Part shown: positions 19,639 through 29,659 of the stretch, one piece after another
Numbering within the stretch: the stretch's first letter is position 1
Layout: every line of letters starts with the position of its first letter
Assembly: GCA_903905735.1 (NCBI GenBank)
Contig: CAIVHU010000128.1
Location: 62,001 to 126,000, forward strand
DNA from: an uncultured beta proteobacterium
Lineage (GTDB): Bacteria; Pseudomonadota; Gammaproteobacteria; Burkholderiales; Burkholderiaceae_C
Length of the DNA: 64,000 bases
Direction of reading: 5' to 3'
Made by a program: the position numbers and the translations under genes
The notes under the pieces: model-generated
What the model was told of the DNA's origin: nothing
Seen by the model: only the letters and a program-made list of their open reading frames with translations
Database searches by the model: none

Positions 19639-20145
19639 ATGGCTGTTTTGCAATGGTCGGAGGCTTTCACGCTGGGCGTGGCGACGATGGACGACACGCA
19701 CCTCGAATTTGTCGAGTTGCTGGCGCGGGTGGTTCAGGCCAGCGATGCCGAGCTGCTACCGCTGTGGCAAGAGATGGTCCAGCACACCGACGAGCATTTC
19801 GCCCGTGAAGACCGCTGGATGACCGACACCGGCTTTTCCCCCAACAACTGCCACACCAGCCAGCATCGCACCGTGCTCAAAGTCATGATGGAGGGCAGCA
19901 AGCGCGGCCTGGCTGGTGATCTGGCTGTGGTGCGCCAAATGGCTGACGAGCTTGGGGTCTGGTTCCCGCAGCACGCCAACGCCATGGATGCCGCCCTGGC
20001 CCAACATTTGAAGGCCGTGGACTACGACGACATCACCGGCCAGGTTCGCTTGCCAGAGGCCCTGCCCAGCGAGCAGATTGAAGGCTGCCATGGCGACAGT
20101 TGCACGCCGCAGGAGGCACAGGACGCTAAACTGGAAACCGCCTGA
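19639..20145 (+). CDS. Bacteriohemerythrin
   Basis: 168 residues from the ATG at 19639 (AAAAGGA upstream); this gives the usual N terminus LQWSEAFTLGVATMD. All seven di-iron ligands are visible: His21, His53, Glu57, His72, His76, His112 and Asp117. It binds O2 reversibly in the cytoplasm and may store, carry or scavenge it for oxygen-labile enzymes. The C-terminal ~30 residues (GCHGDSCTPQEAQD) are a polar extension with two cysteines. Its position back-to-back with an oxygen-sensitive Fe-S enzyme operon suggests protection or sensing. Confidence 0.92.
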   Translation: MAVLQWSEAFTLGVATMDDTHLEFVELLARVVQASDAELLPLWQEMVQHTDEHFAREDRWMTDTGFSPNNCHTSQHRTVLKVMMEGSKRGLAGDLAVVRQMADELGVWFPQHANAMDAALAQHLKAVDYDDITGQVRLPEALPSEQIEGCHGDSCTPQEAQDAKLETA

Positions 20146-20188
20146 GCGCGCAGTGAGGCGCTCGTCCCGAGCCGCATTACTTCTTTTT

Positions 20189-20232
20189 CAATAGCTGCCT
20201 GCCCTTGTATTTAAAGGGATGGAGACCTTTTT
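20189..20232 (+). repeat. Dispersed element copy upstream of ridA-like gene
   Basis: CAATAGCTGCCTGCCCTTGT followed by ATTTAAAGGGATGGAGACC is a diverged copy. It lies 20 bp upstream of the next start codon, so it forms part of that gene's leader. Confidence 0.6.
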
Positions 20233-20250
20233 CTTCTACAAAGGATTGTC

Positions 20251-20709
20251 ATGACCATTTACGCCAAACTCGCAGAACTCAACATCACCCTGCCCCCGAT
20301 CGCCATCCCTGCTGCGGCCTATGTGCCTTATGTGCAAACGGGCAATCTGGTTTTCCTGAGCGGCCACATCGCCAAAAAAGACGGCAAGGCCTGGGTCGGT
20401 CAACTCGGCAAAAACATGAGCACCGACGAAGGCAAACTGGCCGCGCGCAGCATCGCCATTGAATTGCTCGGCACCCTGCACGCTGCGGTGGGCGATTTGA
20501 ACCGCGTCAAGCGCATCGTCAAACTGATGTCGCTGGTCAACTCCACCGGCGATTACACCGAGCAGCATCTGGTGACCAACGGTGCCAGTGAACTGATTGG
20601 CCAAGTGTTTGGCGCTGAAAAAGGCGCCCACGCCCGCAGCGCCTTTGGTGTCGCGCAGCTTCCGATGGGAGCCTGCGTCGAGATCGAAATGATCGCTGAA
20701 CTGGCCTGA
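20251..20709 (+). CDS. RidA (YjgF/YER057c/UK114) family protein
   Basis: 152 residues. RidA proteins are trimeric; the archetype hydrolyses reactive enamine/imine intermediates from amino-acid dehydratases. Here the catalytic Arg equivalent lies in HARSAFGVAQLP and the C-terminal VEIEMIAEL is conserved. The length and spacing are those of the YjgH/Rid-other branch rather than RidA proper, so the substrate may differ. AAGGA precedes the ATG. Confidence 0.88.
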   Translation: MTIYAKLAELNITLPPIAIPAAAYVPYVQTGNLVFLSGHIAKKDGKAWVGQLGKNMSTDEGKLAARSIAIELLGTLHAAVGDLNRVKRIVKLMSLVNSTGDYTEQHLVTNGASELIGQVFGAEKGAHARSAFGVAQLPMGACVEIEMIAELA

Positions 20710-20713
20710 AGGC

Positions 20714-22549
20714 TTAAAAAGTTTCCCAGTCCGACTCAGCTGCCGGGGCCGCCACGGCTCTGGCCGGTGCGGATTTAAGTGCCACACCAGGCTTGAGCGA
20801 TACCTGCTTGGTGAGCGTAGGCGGCACCGAAGCGGGCCGCGTGGCAGCTGGCTTGACTGGCGCTGCCAGCTTTTTGGCGGACGACATGCCCGACAAGGCT
20901 GCCCTGGCCTGGGGTCTGGCCAGCGCGGTGGGCCGTTTGTAGGCTAGCGATTGGGCGCGCGGCGTGATATCACGCTGCGGGTGTTGCGCCATCGCCAGCG
21001 CGTGGCCATCGGTCTTGAACACCGCCACGGCACGCGCCAATTGATCAGCCTGGTCGCGCAGGCTCTCGGCCGCCGCCGCACTTTGCTCCACAAGTGCGGC
21101 GTTCTGCTGGGTCATCTGGTCGAGTCCGCCAATGGCCTGGTTGATGCCGGATATCTGTGAGCTTTGCTCGCCCGATGCCGCAGTAATTTCACCAATCACA
21201 TCGGCCACTTTGCGCACCGATTGCACGATGTCGTTCATGGTGGCACCGGCATCCGACACCAGTTGCGTGCCCGAGGCCACCTTGTCCACCGAGGTGTTGA
21301 TGAGCGTCTTGATCTCTTTGGCTGCTTCAGCGCTGCGCTGCGCCAGGCTGCGCACCTCGCTGGCCACCACCGCAAAACCCCGGCCCTGCTCTCCGGCGCG
21401 GGCCGCTTCCACGGCGGCGTTGAGCGCCAGGATGTTGGTCTGGAACGCGATGCCGTCGATCACGCCAATGATGTCGGCAATCTTGCGGCTGCTGACGTTG
21501 ATGTCCTCCATGGTGCTGACCACCTGTTGCACCACCTGCCCACCGCGCTGCGCCACGCTGGATGCGTTGGCCGCCAGCGTGCTGGCCTGGCGCGCGTTGT
21601 CGGCGCTGATCTGAACGGTTTGGGTGAGGTGGTCCATGCTCGACGCAGTGGACTGCAGGTTGCCCGAGGTTTGCTCGGTGCGCTGGGCCAGGTCGTTGTT
21701 GCCTTGGGCGATCTCGGCGCTGGCGGTGGCGATGCTGTCGGTGCTTTGGCGCACCTGGCTGACCATATTACCCAATGAGGTATTCATACTCGCCAGAGAC
21801 TTCATCAAATCACCAAACTCGTCACCGCGCGAGGTGTCAATGGCCATACTTAAGTCACCCTGGGCAATTTTGGCGGCCAGGTCATTGGCAGCCGCCAGCG
21901 GTTGCCGAATAGACCTGATCAACCAGGCCGCACCAGCCATGATGCCCAGCAATAAAAGGACAACAACACCTGCAATGATTTTGGCCGTTGTTGCCCGTGC
22001 ATGATCCATTTCTGTCATGAAGGTCGCTGCAGCTTTTTCTTCAAGCTGAACAAGCTCGTGCAATGCGTCTACGTAAATTTTCTGAGCTGGAACGTACTCA
22101 TCATTGATCATTTTCAGAGCATCTTCGGCGTTGCCGTCAGCCCGCATTTTTCGAGCGGCATCACGCAGGTTGATGACTTTCTTGCGGTTCGACGCAATGC
22201 TCGCCATCAGGGCCTTTTCGTCCGTCGAGAGTTGCATGGATTCGATGCTCTTTTGCAACTCACTGATGTGAGCGGTCGTATCCATGATGGCGTTTTTGAA
22301 AAACAAATCAACCGCAGGATCACTGCTGATAACGCCAGCAGTCACACGCACGGAGTTAGCCAGGGTTTCCGCAAACCACTGATTGGCCAATCTGGTGCGT
22401 GTATTCAGATCAGTCAGCGTGCTGTTCATCCGGTCTTGTTGGTCCGCTGTGCGGATGGACACGCCAATCACCAGCAGAACCTGTGCCAATATGATGATCG
22501 CTACTGCGATCCAGAGCTTGGCGGCCAGGCGCAAATTGTTGAAACTCAT
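20714..22549 (-). CDS. Transmembrane methyl-accepting chemotaxis protein with CheR-tether tail
   Basis: 611 residues from the ATG at 22549 (AGGAAA upstream). Order: TM1 (about residues 8-30), periplasmic four-helix-bundle type sensor (about 31-190), TM2 ([19 protein letters not shown]), HAMP, then the signalling domain with the hairpin tip [20 protein letters not shown]. The C terminus is a flexible Ala/Pro/Lys region ending in DWETF, equivalent to the NWETF pentapeptide that recruits CheR and CheB in E. coli Tar/Tsr. It is not next to the other chemotaxis genes and likely belongs to the flagellar membrane array; ligand unknown. Confidence 0.95.
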   Translation of the reverse strand: MSFNNLRLAAKLWIAVAIIILAQVLLVIGVSIRTADQQDRMNSTLTDLNTRTRLANQWFAETLANSVRVTAGVISSDPAVDLFFKNAIMDTTAHISELQKSIESMQLSTDEKALMASIASNRKKVINLRDAARKMRADGNAEDALKMINDEYVPAQKIYVDALHELVQLEEKAAATFMTEMDHARATTAKIIAGVVVLLLLGIMAGAAWLIRSIRQPLAAANDLAAKIAQGDLSMAIDTSRGDEFGDLMKSLASMNTSLGNMVSQVRQSTDSIATASAEIAQGNNDLAQRTEQTSGNLQSTASSMDHLTQTVQISADNARQASTLAANASSVAQRGGQVVQQVVSTMEDINVSSRKIADIIGVIDGIAFQTNILALNAAVEAARAGEQGRGFAVVASEVRSLAQRSAEAAKEIKTLINTSVDKVASGTQLVSDAGATMNDIVQSVRKVADVIGEITAASGEQSSQISGINQAIGGLDQMTQQNAALVEQSAAAAESLRDQADQLARAVAVFKTDGHALAMAQHPQRDITPRAQSLAYKRPTALARPQARAALSGMSSAKKLAAPVKPAATRPASVPPTLTKQVSLKPGVALKSAPARAVAAPAAESDWETF

Positions 22550-22633
22550 GGAAATGTTTCCTATTTTGTTCTCAAGCGCGAACACAGCTTGTTTCTGCTT
22601 TCAGTGTAATGCACCGTCTGTCATAGGCGGCAA

Positions 22634-23113
22634 CTAGTCAAAGCGATGAATGAGTTGGCCTTGTACGACACGCAACTGCTCGCCTGTGACACGCTCCGGG
22701 GCGATCTCTGCAAGCGGCACCAGCACAAACGCACGCTCGGTCATGCGCGGATGCGGAATTTGCAGGTCAGGACTGTTGACGCTGACATCGCCATAGAGGA
22801 GGATGTCCAGATCGAGCGTGCGCGGGGCGTTTTTGAAGGGCCTCTCGCGGCCCTGTGCGTTTTCCAGTTGGTGCAGTTTCAAGAGCAGCTCCCGCAGGTC
22901 CAGTCTGGTCTGCAGGGCAATAACGGCATTGATGAAGTCCGGCCCGCTGGCCTCGAACGGTGCGGTGCGATACAGGCTGGAGGCCTTGACGAGTCGGGTG
23001 TGTGGCAACCGGGCCAAGTCGTCGATCGCCTGCAACACCGTGGTTTGCGCATCACCCAGATTGGCCCCCAAGGCCACAAACGCCAGAACGCCGTCTGGCA
23101 AGACCTGGCTCAT
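22634..23113 (-). CDS. folK: 6-hydroxymethyl-7,8-dihydropterin pyrophosphokinase
   Basis: 159 residues. It transfers pyrophosphate from ATP to the pterin in folate synthesis. Signature: VALGANLGD at the N terminus, and the metal-binding RTLDLDILLYGD with IPHPRMTERAFVL. Its start overlaps the pcnB stop by four bases, the arrangement found widely in gamma- and betaproteobacteria. Confidence 0.97.
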   Translation of the reverse strand: MSQVLPDGVLAFVALGANLGDAQTTVLQAIDDLARLPHTRLVKASSLYRTAPFEASGPDFINAVIALQTRLDLRELLLKLHQLENAQGRERPFKNAPRTLDLDILLYGDVSVNSPDLQIPHPRMTERAFVLVPLAEIAPERVTGEQLRVVQGQLIHRFD

Positions 23114-24735
23114 GCCTGCGAATCGGGTGCCGATGCGTCAGCACCGCCGCCATCCTGACCGCCGCCACTGCGGTTAGGGCGGCGCCTGCGGCGACGTTTT
23201 TTGGGAGCATCCGTGCCATCGCCCACTGCGGCTTGTGGGGCATCGGGGGCGTTTTGATGGGTTGGATTGGACGCAGCCGCATCGGCTGACAGCGCGGCTG
23301 GCTGGCCGTCCGCGCCGCGCGCTGGCATCTTGTGTACACGCGGCACACGGGCGGGTTTGGGACGTTGCTGCTGCTCGAGTTTGACCTCCTCGACCATGTC
23401 GTTGCGCAGGTTGTCGTCAGCCACGCTGAACTCCTGCCACCAGTCGGACAACACTTCGTCAAGTTCACCGTTTTCGGCACGCAGGCGCATGAAATCAAAC
23501 GCCGCCCTGAAACGCGGCTGTTCCACCAGACCAAAGGCTGCGCTACCGGTGCGCTTCTCGAACCGTGGCTGCATGGTCCAGATGTCGCGCATGTCACCCG
23601 CGAGCTTGCCACGCCCGGACACGTCACCAATACGTGCGTTGAACACGTCGTCAATCGCATCCATCAGCGCCGGGTGCGAGTGCTGGCGCGCGGCCAGGCG
23701 CTTGGCCCAGCCGTCGCGCACATCAGCCCACAACACGCAGGCCAGCAAAAAGCTCGGCGCCACGGGTTTGCCTTCACCGACACGGCGGTCGGTGTCAATC
23801 AGCGCAGCTTTGACAAACGGCTGCTCAGAGCGCTCCACCACCACGTCAAGCAGCGGGTAGATGCCGCGCGCCATGCCCAGTTCTTTGAGTTTTTCTATCG
23901 ATGCCAGCGCATGGCCGGTTTGCAGCAGCTTGAGCATTTCGTCAAACATGCGGCTTTGCGGCACTTCCAGCAGAAGCTTCTGGCTGTGGATCAGGGGTGC
24001 CGCTGTTTTGGGCTCCAGCTTGAAGCCCAGGCCATGCAGCTTGGCACCAAACCGCACGGCTCGGATGATGCGCACCGGGTCTTCGCGGTAACGCGTGGTG
24101 GCATCGCCAATCATGCGGATGATGCGCGCCTTGGCGTCTTTCATGCCGTGGTGGTAATCAACCACGATCTGCGTCTCGGGGTCGTAATACATGGCGTTGA
24201 TGGTGAAATCGCGCCGCGCCGCGTCTTCGTCCTGCGGGCCCCAGACGTTGTCGCGCAGCACCCGGCCCGTGCTGTCCACGACGTGTTTCATGCCAGCCAG
24301 ATCGCTTTTGCTGGTTTTCTCATTACCGGCCACCTGCTCGGCGGCGGCGTTGTCCAGGTAGGCGCGGAAGGTGGAGACCTCGATCACCTCATGCTCACGC
24401 CCACGGCCATAGACCACGTGCACGATGCGAAAACGCCGCCCGATGATGAAGGCGCGGCGGAACAGGTTTTTGACCTGCTCGGGCGTGGCATTGGTGGCCA
24501 CGTCAAAGTCTTTGGGGGCCAGGCCCAGCATCAGGTCGCGCACCGCGCCACCGACGATGTAAGCCTCAAAACCGGCGTTTTTCAGGGTGCGCACGACGTT
24601 GTTGGCACGCTCGTCCACCAGCTCGGGGTTGATGCCGTGGACCTCGGAGCCGATTTCCATGCGTTTGCCAAACGGGCTTTTGGCCGTAACGGGGGCAGAT
24701 TTGCCCAGAAGTTTGTCGATGAATCGTTTGATCAT
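23110..24735 (-). CDS. pcnB: Poly(A) polymerase I
   Basis: 541 residues. It adds poly(A) tails to RNA 3' ends and so promotes decay. The class II nucleotidyltransferase head is IVGGAVRDLMLGLAPKDFDVAT (Gly-Gly plus the two catalytic Asp) at about residues 60-80; RRDFTINAM and RYREDPVRIIRAVRF follow. The C-terminal ~80 residues are low complexity, with a strongly basic KKRRRRRR stretch likely to bind RNA. No clear ribosome site before the ATG; it begins 11 bp after the HAD gene stop. Confidence 0.96.
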   Translation of the reverse strand: MIKRFIDKLLGKSAPVTAKSPFGKRMEIGSEVHGINPELVDERANNVVRTLKNAGFEAYIVGGAVRDLMLGLAPKDFDVATNATPEQVKNLFRRAFIIGRRFRIVHVVYGRGREHEVIEVSTFRAYLDNAAAEQVAGNEKTSKSDLAGMKHVVDSTGRVLRDNVWGPQDEDAARRDFTINAMYYDPETQIVVDYHHGMKDAKARIIRMIGDATTRYREDPVRIIRAVRFGAKLHGLGFKLEPKTAAPLIHSQKLLLEVPQSRMFDEMLKLLQTGHALASIEKLKELGMARGIYPLLDVVVERSEQPFVKAALIDTDRRVGEGKPVAPSFLLACVLWADVRDGWAKRLAARQHSHPALMDAIDDVFNARIGDVSGRGKLAGDMRDIWTMQPRFEKRTGSAAFGLVEQPRFRAAFDFMRLRAENGELDEVLSDWWQEFSVADDNLRNDMVEEVKLEQQQRPKPARVPRVHKMPARGADGQPAALSADAAASNPTHQNAPDAPQAAVGDGTDAPKKRRRRRRPNRSGGGQDGGGADASAPDSQA

Positions 24736-24746
24736 TGTTGTTGTTG

Positions 24747-25418
24747 TCAGTCTCTAAAAAGCTCAAGTATGCGCCAGCCGCGATCCAGTGCAATCGCTCG
24801 CAGGCGATCATCCGGGTTGGTGGCGACGGGGTGGGTGACATGCTCCAGCAGCGGCAGGTCGTTGATGGAATCGGAGTAAAACGTGCTTTCCACATCCGCC
24901 CAATCCAGCTGGCGGCTGGCCAGCCACTGCTGCACGCGGGCCACCTTGCCTTCGCGAAACGACGGTGTGCCATCAATTTCACCGGTGAACCAGCCGGTGG
25001 CGGGGTCGCGTACCAGGTTGATGGCAATCAGTTCGGACACGCCAAAGGCCGCAGCAATCGGGCGTGTGACGAATTCGTTGGTGGCGGTGACGATCACCAC
25101 TGCATCGCCTGCGGCCTGGTGGGCGCGGACCAGCTCCAGTGCCTGCGGTTGTATGGCTTTTTGCACCACAGCCCTCATGAAATCTGCGTGAGAAGCTTCT
25201 GATTTTGTAGCACCCTGCTGACGCACGGCGCGCGTGGCAAAACGCACATAGTCATGGATGTCGAGCGTGCCGGCCTTGTACTGGTGGTAATACGCGTCGT
25301 TTTTGCGGGCAAAGTCTGCCGCGTCGTTCCAGCCCAGGGCGGTGGTGAACACGCCCCATTCGTAGTCGGAGTCAACGGGGATCAGGGTGTGGTCGAGGTC
25401 AAAAAGAGCCAGCTTCAC
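24747..25418 (-). CDS. HAD-superfamily phosphatase, subfamily IB (SerB-like)
   Basis: 223 residues, starting with GTG that overlaps the hda stop. Motif I is FDLDHTL (nucleophile Asp and acid Asp), motif II VTATN, motif III Lys in FREGKVARV, motif IV SDSINDLP. This is the PSPase-like IB group, with a cap inserted between motifs I and II. The physiological substrate is unknown; histidinol phosphatase and phosphoserine phosphatase activities are known for relatives. Conserved neighbour of hda and pcnB in betaproteobacteria. Confidence 0.9.
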   Translation of the reverse strand: MKLALFDLDHTLIPVDSDYEWGVFTTALGWNDAADFARKNDAYYHQYKAGTLDIHDYVRFATRAVRQQGATKSEASHADFMRAVVQKAIQPQALELVRAHQAAGDAVVIVTATNEFVTRPIAAAFGVSELIAINLVRDPATGWFTGEIDGTPSFREGKVARVQQWLASRQLDWADVESTFYSDSINDLPLLEHVTHPVATNPDDRLRAIALDRGWRILELFRD

Positions 25419-26104
25419 GCGTTATCCATCATGGTTTTGATCAGGGGAATGGTGATGGCGCGCTGGGTTTGCAGGGCGTAGCCATCCATCAGGTCCAGCA
25501 GTTCCATCAGGCTACCCAAGTCGCGGCTGAAGCGGGTGAGCATGAAGTCCATCACATCGTCACTCAGGGCGATGCCGCGTGCCTGGGCGCTGGCACGCAG
25601 CACTTCGCGCCGCTGCGGCTCGTCCAAAGCTTGCAGCGCAAACACATGGCCCCAGCCCAGGCGGGTGCGCAAGTCGTCGCGCAGTTTCAGGTCAGAGGGC
25701 GGCAAGGCCCCGGTGGCCAGCACGGCCACCTGCTGGGTTTGCGCATTGATAAACCAGTTGAAGGCCGCCTGCTGCTGCGCCGCATCAAACGCATGCACAT
25801 CGTCCATCAGCACCGCAGCCCAGCTTTCATCGTACTCTGCAGCTACTGAAACACTAGCATCCAGCCAGCCCACGGTCTGGCCCTGCGCGGCCAAGGCGCT
25901 GTGCACCGCTTGCAGCAGGTGCGATTTGCCGCAGCCGCTGGTGCCCCACAAATAAGTGGGCACCGGCGAGCGCCGCACTTCAGCACCCGGCTGGCCGAGC
26001 CAGAGTTTCAGGTGGCTGACTGCCGCTTCGTTGGGGCCGACGCAAAAATTATTCAAGCTCGGGCCTTTGGCCAGGCCCATGTCCAGCACCAGTTGCTTCA
26101 TCAT
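25415..26104 (-). CDS. hda: DnaA regulatory inactivator Hda
   Basis: 229 residues. Hda with the DNA-loaded sliding clamp stimulates ATP hydrolysis by DnaA and so limits re-initiation. The N terminus MMKQLVLDM holds the clamp-binding motif QL-x-L; Walker A is GTSGCGKSH and Walker B VLMDDVHAF; the AAA+ lid follows. The first residues overlap the perM stop and two ATG codons are adjacent, so the start may be 26101. Confidence 0.93.
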   Translation of the reverse strand: MMKQLVLDMGLAKGPSLNNFCVGPNEAAVSHLKLWLGQPGAEVRRSPVPTYLWGTSGCGKSHLLQAVHSALAAQGQTVGWLDASVSVAAEYDESWAAVLMDDVHAFDAAQQQAAFNWFINAQTQQVAVLATGALPPSDLKLRDDLRTRLGWGHVFALQALDEPQRREVLRASAQARGIALSDDVMDFMLTRFSRDLGSLMELLDLMDGYALQTQRAITIPLIKTMMDNA

Positions 26105-27186
26105 GATTCCTGGTACAGCGCGCTGCCCAGATAAGCACTGCGCAGGCGACGCATGGCCACCAGCAGCACCGCGCTCAATGGCAAGGCAATCAGCACACCG
26201 ACAAAGCCCAGCAGGTGGCCAAACGCCAGCAAGGCAAAAATCACTGCCAGCGGGTGCAGGCCAATGCGCTCGCCCACCAGGCGCGGGGTCAGCACAAAAC
26301 TCTCGATCAACTGGCCCAGCCCATACACCACCGCCACCATCACCAGCGCACTCACATGCCCGGCCTGGGTTGAAAACTCCAGAAACCCGGCCAGCAGCGC
26401 CATCACCAGACCCAGCCCAAACCCCACATAGGGAATGGCCACCGCCAGCCCGGTGAACACGCCAATCGGCAGCGCCAGATCCAGTCCGAACAGGGTCAGG
26501 CCGACGCTGTAATACACCGCCAACACGCCCATCACCAGCAACTGGCCGCGCAGGTACTGGCCCAAAACGTCGTCCGCCTCGTCGGTGAAACTATCCACCA
26601 CCGGTCGCAGGCGCGGCGGCACCAGGTTCAGCAGCAGGGACATGAATCGCCGCCACTCCATCAGCAGGTAAAACAGGACCACCGGGATCAGCACCGCGTT
26701 ACCTACCAACGACAGTGCCACGCTGCCGCCGAACTTGGCAGATTCCAGCAAGCGGCCCAGGCTGTCCTGCAAATTGGTGCCGAGGTTCTCCATGGCAAAG
26801 GCCTTGAGCCCGGCCACATCCAGCGTGACATGCAGGCCCAGCTGCGTCAGAAGCGGTTGCACAAAACCGTTGAGCCGGTCCAGCAACGGCGGCACCTGCT
26901 CGCGCAGCAGCGGCAACTGTTTGACCAGAATCGGCACCACCAGCAGCATCAGCGCCAGCAGCAACAGCAGGAACACCACCTCCACCAGCACCACAGCCAG
27001 CAGCCGGGGAATACGGCCGCGGCCCAGGTCATCAAGCCAGTCCACCACGGGTGTCAGTGCGTAGGCCAGAATGGCCGCGACCACAAACGGCGTCAGCACC
27101 GGTGCCAGCAACCACAGCACCAGCAGCGTGCCCAGCGTCAGGGAACCCCAGGCCAAAGCTCTTTTTTGGGTGGAAGTGAATTGCAT
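26101..27186 (-). CDS. AI-2E family transporter (PerM-like)
   Basis: 361 residues from the ATG at 27186, which begins MQFTSTQKRAL. About eight hydrophobic helices arranged in the family pattern (LLVLWLLAPVLTPFVVAAILAY near the start, then GLTLFGLDLALPIGVFTGL and YVGFGLGLV). Family members export small molecules or Na+/H+; the AI-2 role of TqsA should not be assumed here. First gene of the perM-hda-HAD-pcnB-folK run, divergent from purM. Confidence 0.9.
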   Translation of the reverse strand: MQFTSTQKRALAWGSLTLGTLLVLWLLAPVLTPFVVAAILAYALTPVVDWLDDLGRGRIPRLLAVVLVEVVFLLLLLALMLLVVPILVKQLPLLREQVPPLLDRLNGFVQPLLTQLGLHVTLDVAGLKAFAMENLGTNLQDSLGRLLESAKFGGSVALSLVGNAVLIPVVLFYLLMEWRRFMSLLLNLVPPRLRPVVDSFTDEADDVLGQYLRGQLLVMGVLAVYYSVGLTLFGLDLALPIGVFTGLAVAIPYVGFGLGLVMALLAGFLEFSTQAGHVSALVMVAVVYGLGQLIESFVLTPRLVGERIGLHPLAVIFALLAFGHLLGFVGVLIALPLSAVLLVAMRRLRSAYLGSALYQES

Positions 27187-27319
27187 CGGGAAGACAGTGA
27201 AGCGGCGGGGGGCCGTACCCTTAAAATCTGGCCAAATTCTATCGGGCTTGCTTTTGATGGCTGAAAGACCGCCTGAGTGACCTGACCCACACCCGCTTTT
27301 GTTCTGATTGCACCACTTC

Positions 27320-28366
27320 ATGACCACATCCAACAACCCCACCACTGCCCTGTCCTACAAAGATGCCGGCGTTGACATTGACGCTGGCGACGCGCTGGTG
27401 GAGCGCATCAAACCCATGGCCAAGAAAACCATGCGTGAAGGCGTGTTGGCCGGTATTGGCGGCTTTGGCGCGCTGTTTGAAGTGCCCAAACGCTACAAGG
27501 AGCCGGTGCTGGTCAGCGGCACCGACGGCGTGGGCACCAAACTGAAACTGGCGTTTGAGTGGCAAATGCACGACACCGTGGGCATCGATCTGGTCGCCAT
27601 GAGCGTGAACGACGTGCTGGTGCAAGGGGCGGAGCCCCTCTTCTTTCTGGACTACTTTGCCTGCGGCAAACTCGATGTGGACACCGCCGCTGCGGTGGTG
27701 GGCGGCATTGCCAAAGGCTGCGAGCTGTGCGGCTGCGCGCTGATCGGCGGCGAAACCGCTGAAATGCCCGGCATGTACCCCGCAGGTGAATACGACCTGG
27801 CCGGTTTTGCCGTGGGTGCGGTCGAAAAATCCAAAATCCTGACCGGCGCGGACGTGAAACCCGGCGACGTGGTGCTGGGCCTGGCCAGCAGCGGCGTGCA
27901 CTCCAACGGCTTCAGCCTGGTGCGCAAGTGCATCGAACGCGCGGGAGACGCCGCCCCCACCACGCTAGACGGCAAACTATTCAAGCAAGCCCTGATGGAA
28001 CCCACCCGCCTCTACGTCAAAAACGTACTGGCCGCACTGGCCGCCCACCCAATCAAGGCGCTGGCCCACATCACCGGCGGCGGCCTGCTGGAAAACATTC
28101 CCCGCGTGCTGCCCGAAGGTATGGCCGCGCACCTGACAAAAGGCAGCTGGCCGCAAACCGAGCTGTTTGCCTGGCTGCAGAAAATCGCCGGCATAAACGA
28201 CTTCGAGATGAACCGCACCTTCAACAACGGCATCGGCATGGTGGTCGTCATCGACGCTGCAAACGCCACCGCCTGCGCCGCCACGCTACGCGCTGCGGAT
28301 GAGACGGTGTACGAGATTGGCGTGATTGCGCCGATCGGGGATGGCGCTGCGGTGGTTGTTGGTTGA
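27320..28366 (+). CDS. purM: Phosphoribosylformylglycinamidine cyclo-ligase
   Basis: 348 residues from the ATG at 27320. AIR synthetase closes the imidazole ring in purine synthesis using ATP. It begins [14 protein letters not shown] and contains [37 protein letters not shown] and the C-terminal [14 protein letters not shown], all conserved. Divergent from perM with 133 bp between starts, a conserved betaproteobacterial arrangement. Confidence 0.97.
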   Translation: MTTSNNPTTALSYKDAGVDIDAGDALVERIKPMAKKTMREGVLAGIGGFGALFEVPKRYKEPVLVSGTDGVGTKLKLAFEWQMHDTVGIDLVAMSVNDVLVQGAEPLFFLDYFACGKLDVDTAAAVVGGIAKGCELCGCALIGGETAEMPGMYPAGEYDLAGFAVGAVEKSKILTGADVKPGDVVLGLASSGVHSNGFSLVRKCIERAGDAAPTTLDGKLFKQALMEPTRLYVKNVLAALAAHPIKALAHITGGGLLENIPRVLPEGMAAHLTKGSWPQTELFAWLQKIAGINDFEMNRTFNNGIGMVVVIDAANATACAATLRAADETVYEIGVIAPIGDGAAVVVG

Positions 28367-28407
28367 GGTTGCTGGCCTGCTGATGTTCGACTTGGCCGAC
28401 TCTTGGT

Positions 28408-28458
28408 GCTATTAACTTGATATCTGCTTGCCCTTTATCTATAAGGGCTAGAGGCCAA
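28408..28458 (+). repeat. Dispersed element copy downstream of purM
   Basis: TGCTATTAACTTGATATCTG, then CTTGCCCTTTATCTATAAGG and GCTAGAGGCCAA: a near-complete copy. Intergenic, 42 bp after the purM stop. Confidence 0.9.
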
Positions 28459-28895
28459 CAATACAACTAACTTTGATTTACTGCCAGGCGGGCGGTGGGG
28501 TTACCGTTCTCCGGCTTGCTCGCGGGTGACGGAGTGGGTTATATGCCGCTCAAGTGTCGCCAATGACCTCGGTGCGCCGCCCGCAACGCCACGCAAATGA
28601 GGCCAGCGCCCGACAACCCCGCCACCCACCTCCAACGGGGTTGGAAAGTGATGTTGGGCTCAGGTTCAGGCCGAAAGCGGCTGTGATGGCAACCGAAGTG
28701 CCTACACCAAAGCGATCATCCAAATTATCTCTTTCGGGTGACTTTTCGGCCATGAGACAATCGGTGCTGCCGTCATTGACATCCAAGGTTGCTGCCGCCA
28801 CTTTTTGCGACAAGCAACACTTCGTTCTCAAGCGGTCGATTTCCAGAAAAAGTCGATGAGGCTGGTTTTCTACACGGACTTTTCTGACGGGCCCA
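28459..28895. other. 437-bp stretch without a recognised gene
   Basis: No protein family, RNA gene or terminator could be recognised between the purM-side repeat and the parA stop. A 67-codon ORF on the minus strand (28550-28753) has no ribosome site and no recognisable product. The base composition is similar to the flanks. It may be a decayed gene. Confidence 0.5.
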
Positions 28896-29654
28896 TCAAA
28901 CCCAGAGCTTTTCAAGCGCCAGCACAGCTTGGACGTAATCTGCCGCAGCCCGGCTCTGCGGCGCGTGTGCACGCACCGGCTTGCCCACCGCAAATGCTTC
29001 TGCCACCTTGATGTCGGTGCGAATGCCTGGCAGCAGGCGCGCCGCGCCAAACTGGTGTGACAGACTGGAATTGACCTCACGGTGCTGGCCAATGCGCAGA
29101 TCGACCATCACCGGCAGAAAACCCAGCACCTTGAGCCGCTCATTCAGGCCCCGGCTGGCCACCCGAAACAGCAGCCGCGCGAGTTGCCGCACCCCTTCGC
29201 CAGACAGGTAATGCGGCACAAACGGCACCAGCACCCGGTCTGCTGCGCACAGGGCATTGATCAGCAAGCCATCCAGAGAAGGCGGCGTATCCAGAATGAT
29301 GGTGTCGTAGTCATCCACCAGACTCTCGGTCACCAGGGCGTCGCGCAACAGCAGCTCACTCGCGCCCACGCCGCCATGTTCAAACAAGGGGTCGGCAGGA
29401 ATCAGGTGCAACCCAGGCCAGATAGATTCAACCACCGCGCAGCGCAAGCCGTGCCGTCCAGCCAAAAAACCGTGCACCGTGGGGGTATCCCGTTGTGGCT
29501 TGAACCCCAGCCCCACAGCGCAGTGGCCCTGGGTGTCCAGGTCAACCAGCAGCACCTGCTGCCCCAAGGCGGCCAACTCGGCCGCCATATTGACCGAGGT
29601 TGATGATTTCCCCGAGCCGCCTTTGCGATTGCTGATGACCAGAGTTCGCGCCAT
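28896..29654 (-). CDS. ParA/MinD-type ATPase of the chemosensory operon
   Basis: 252 residues. The deviant Walker A NRKGGSGKSS is at residues 8-17, Walker A' DLDTQGHCA at 39, and Walker B TIILDTPPSLDG near 120. ParA-type ATPases position cargo on the nucleoid or at poles; ones linked to chemotaxis genes (PpfA in Rhodobacter, ParC in Vibrio) partition arrays. It is the last gene of the operon, five bases after the upstream receptor gene, with no ParB neighbour, so array positioning is a reasonable inference. Confidence 0.88.
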   Translation of the reverse strand: MARTLVISNRKGGSGKSSTSVNMAAELAALGQQVLLVDLDTQGHCAVGLGFKPQRDTPTVHGFLAGRHGLRCAVVESIWPGLHLIPADPLFEHGGVGASELLLRDALVTESLVDDYDTIILDTPPSLDGLLINALCAADRVLVPFVPHYLSGEGVRQLARLLFRVASRGLNERLKVLGFLPVMVDLRIGQHREVNSSLSHQFGAARLLPGIRTDIKVAEAFAVGKPVRAHAPQSRAAADYVQAVLALEKLWV

Positions 29655-29659
29655 GGTGG

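Noticed and set aside
23332-24879. 515-codon open frame antisense to pcnB
   Set aside because: His/Gln-rich antisense shadow without motifs.
25180-25230. Possible partial dispersed element in the HAD phosphatase gene
   Set aside because: Only about 20 bases resemble the first half of the element; too weak to call.
28550-28753. 67-codon minus-strand ORF in the gap after purM
   Set aside because: No ribosome site, no recognisable family; kept only as part of the unexplained stretch.
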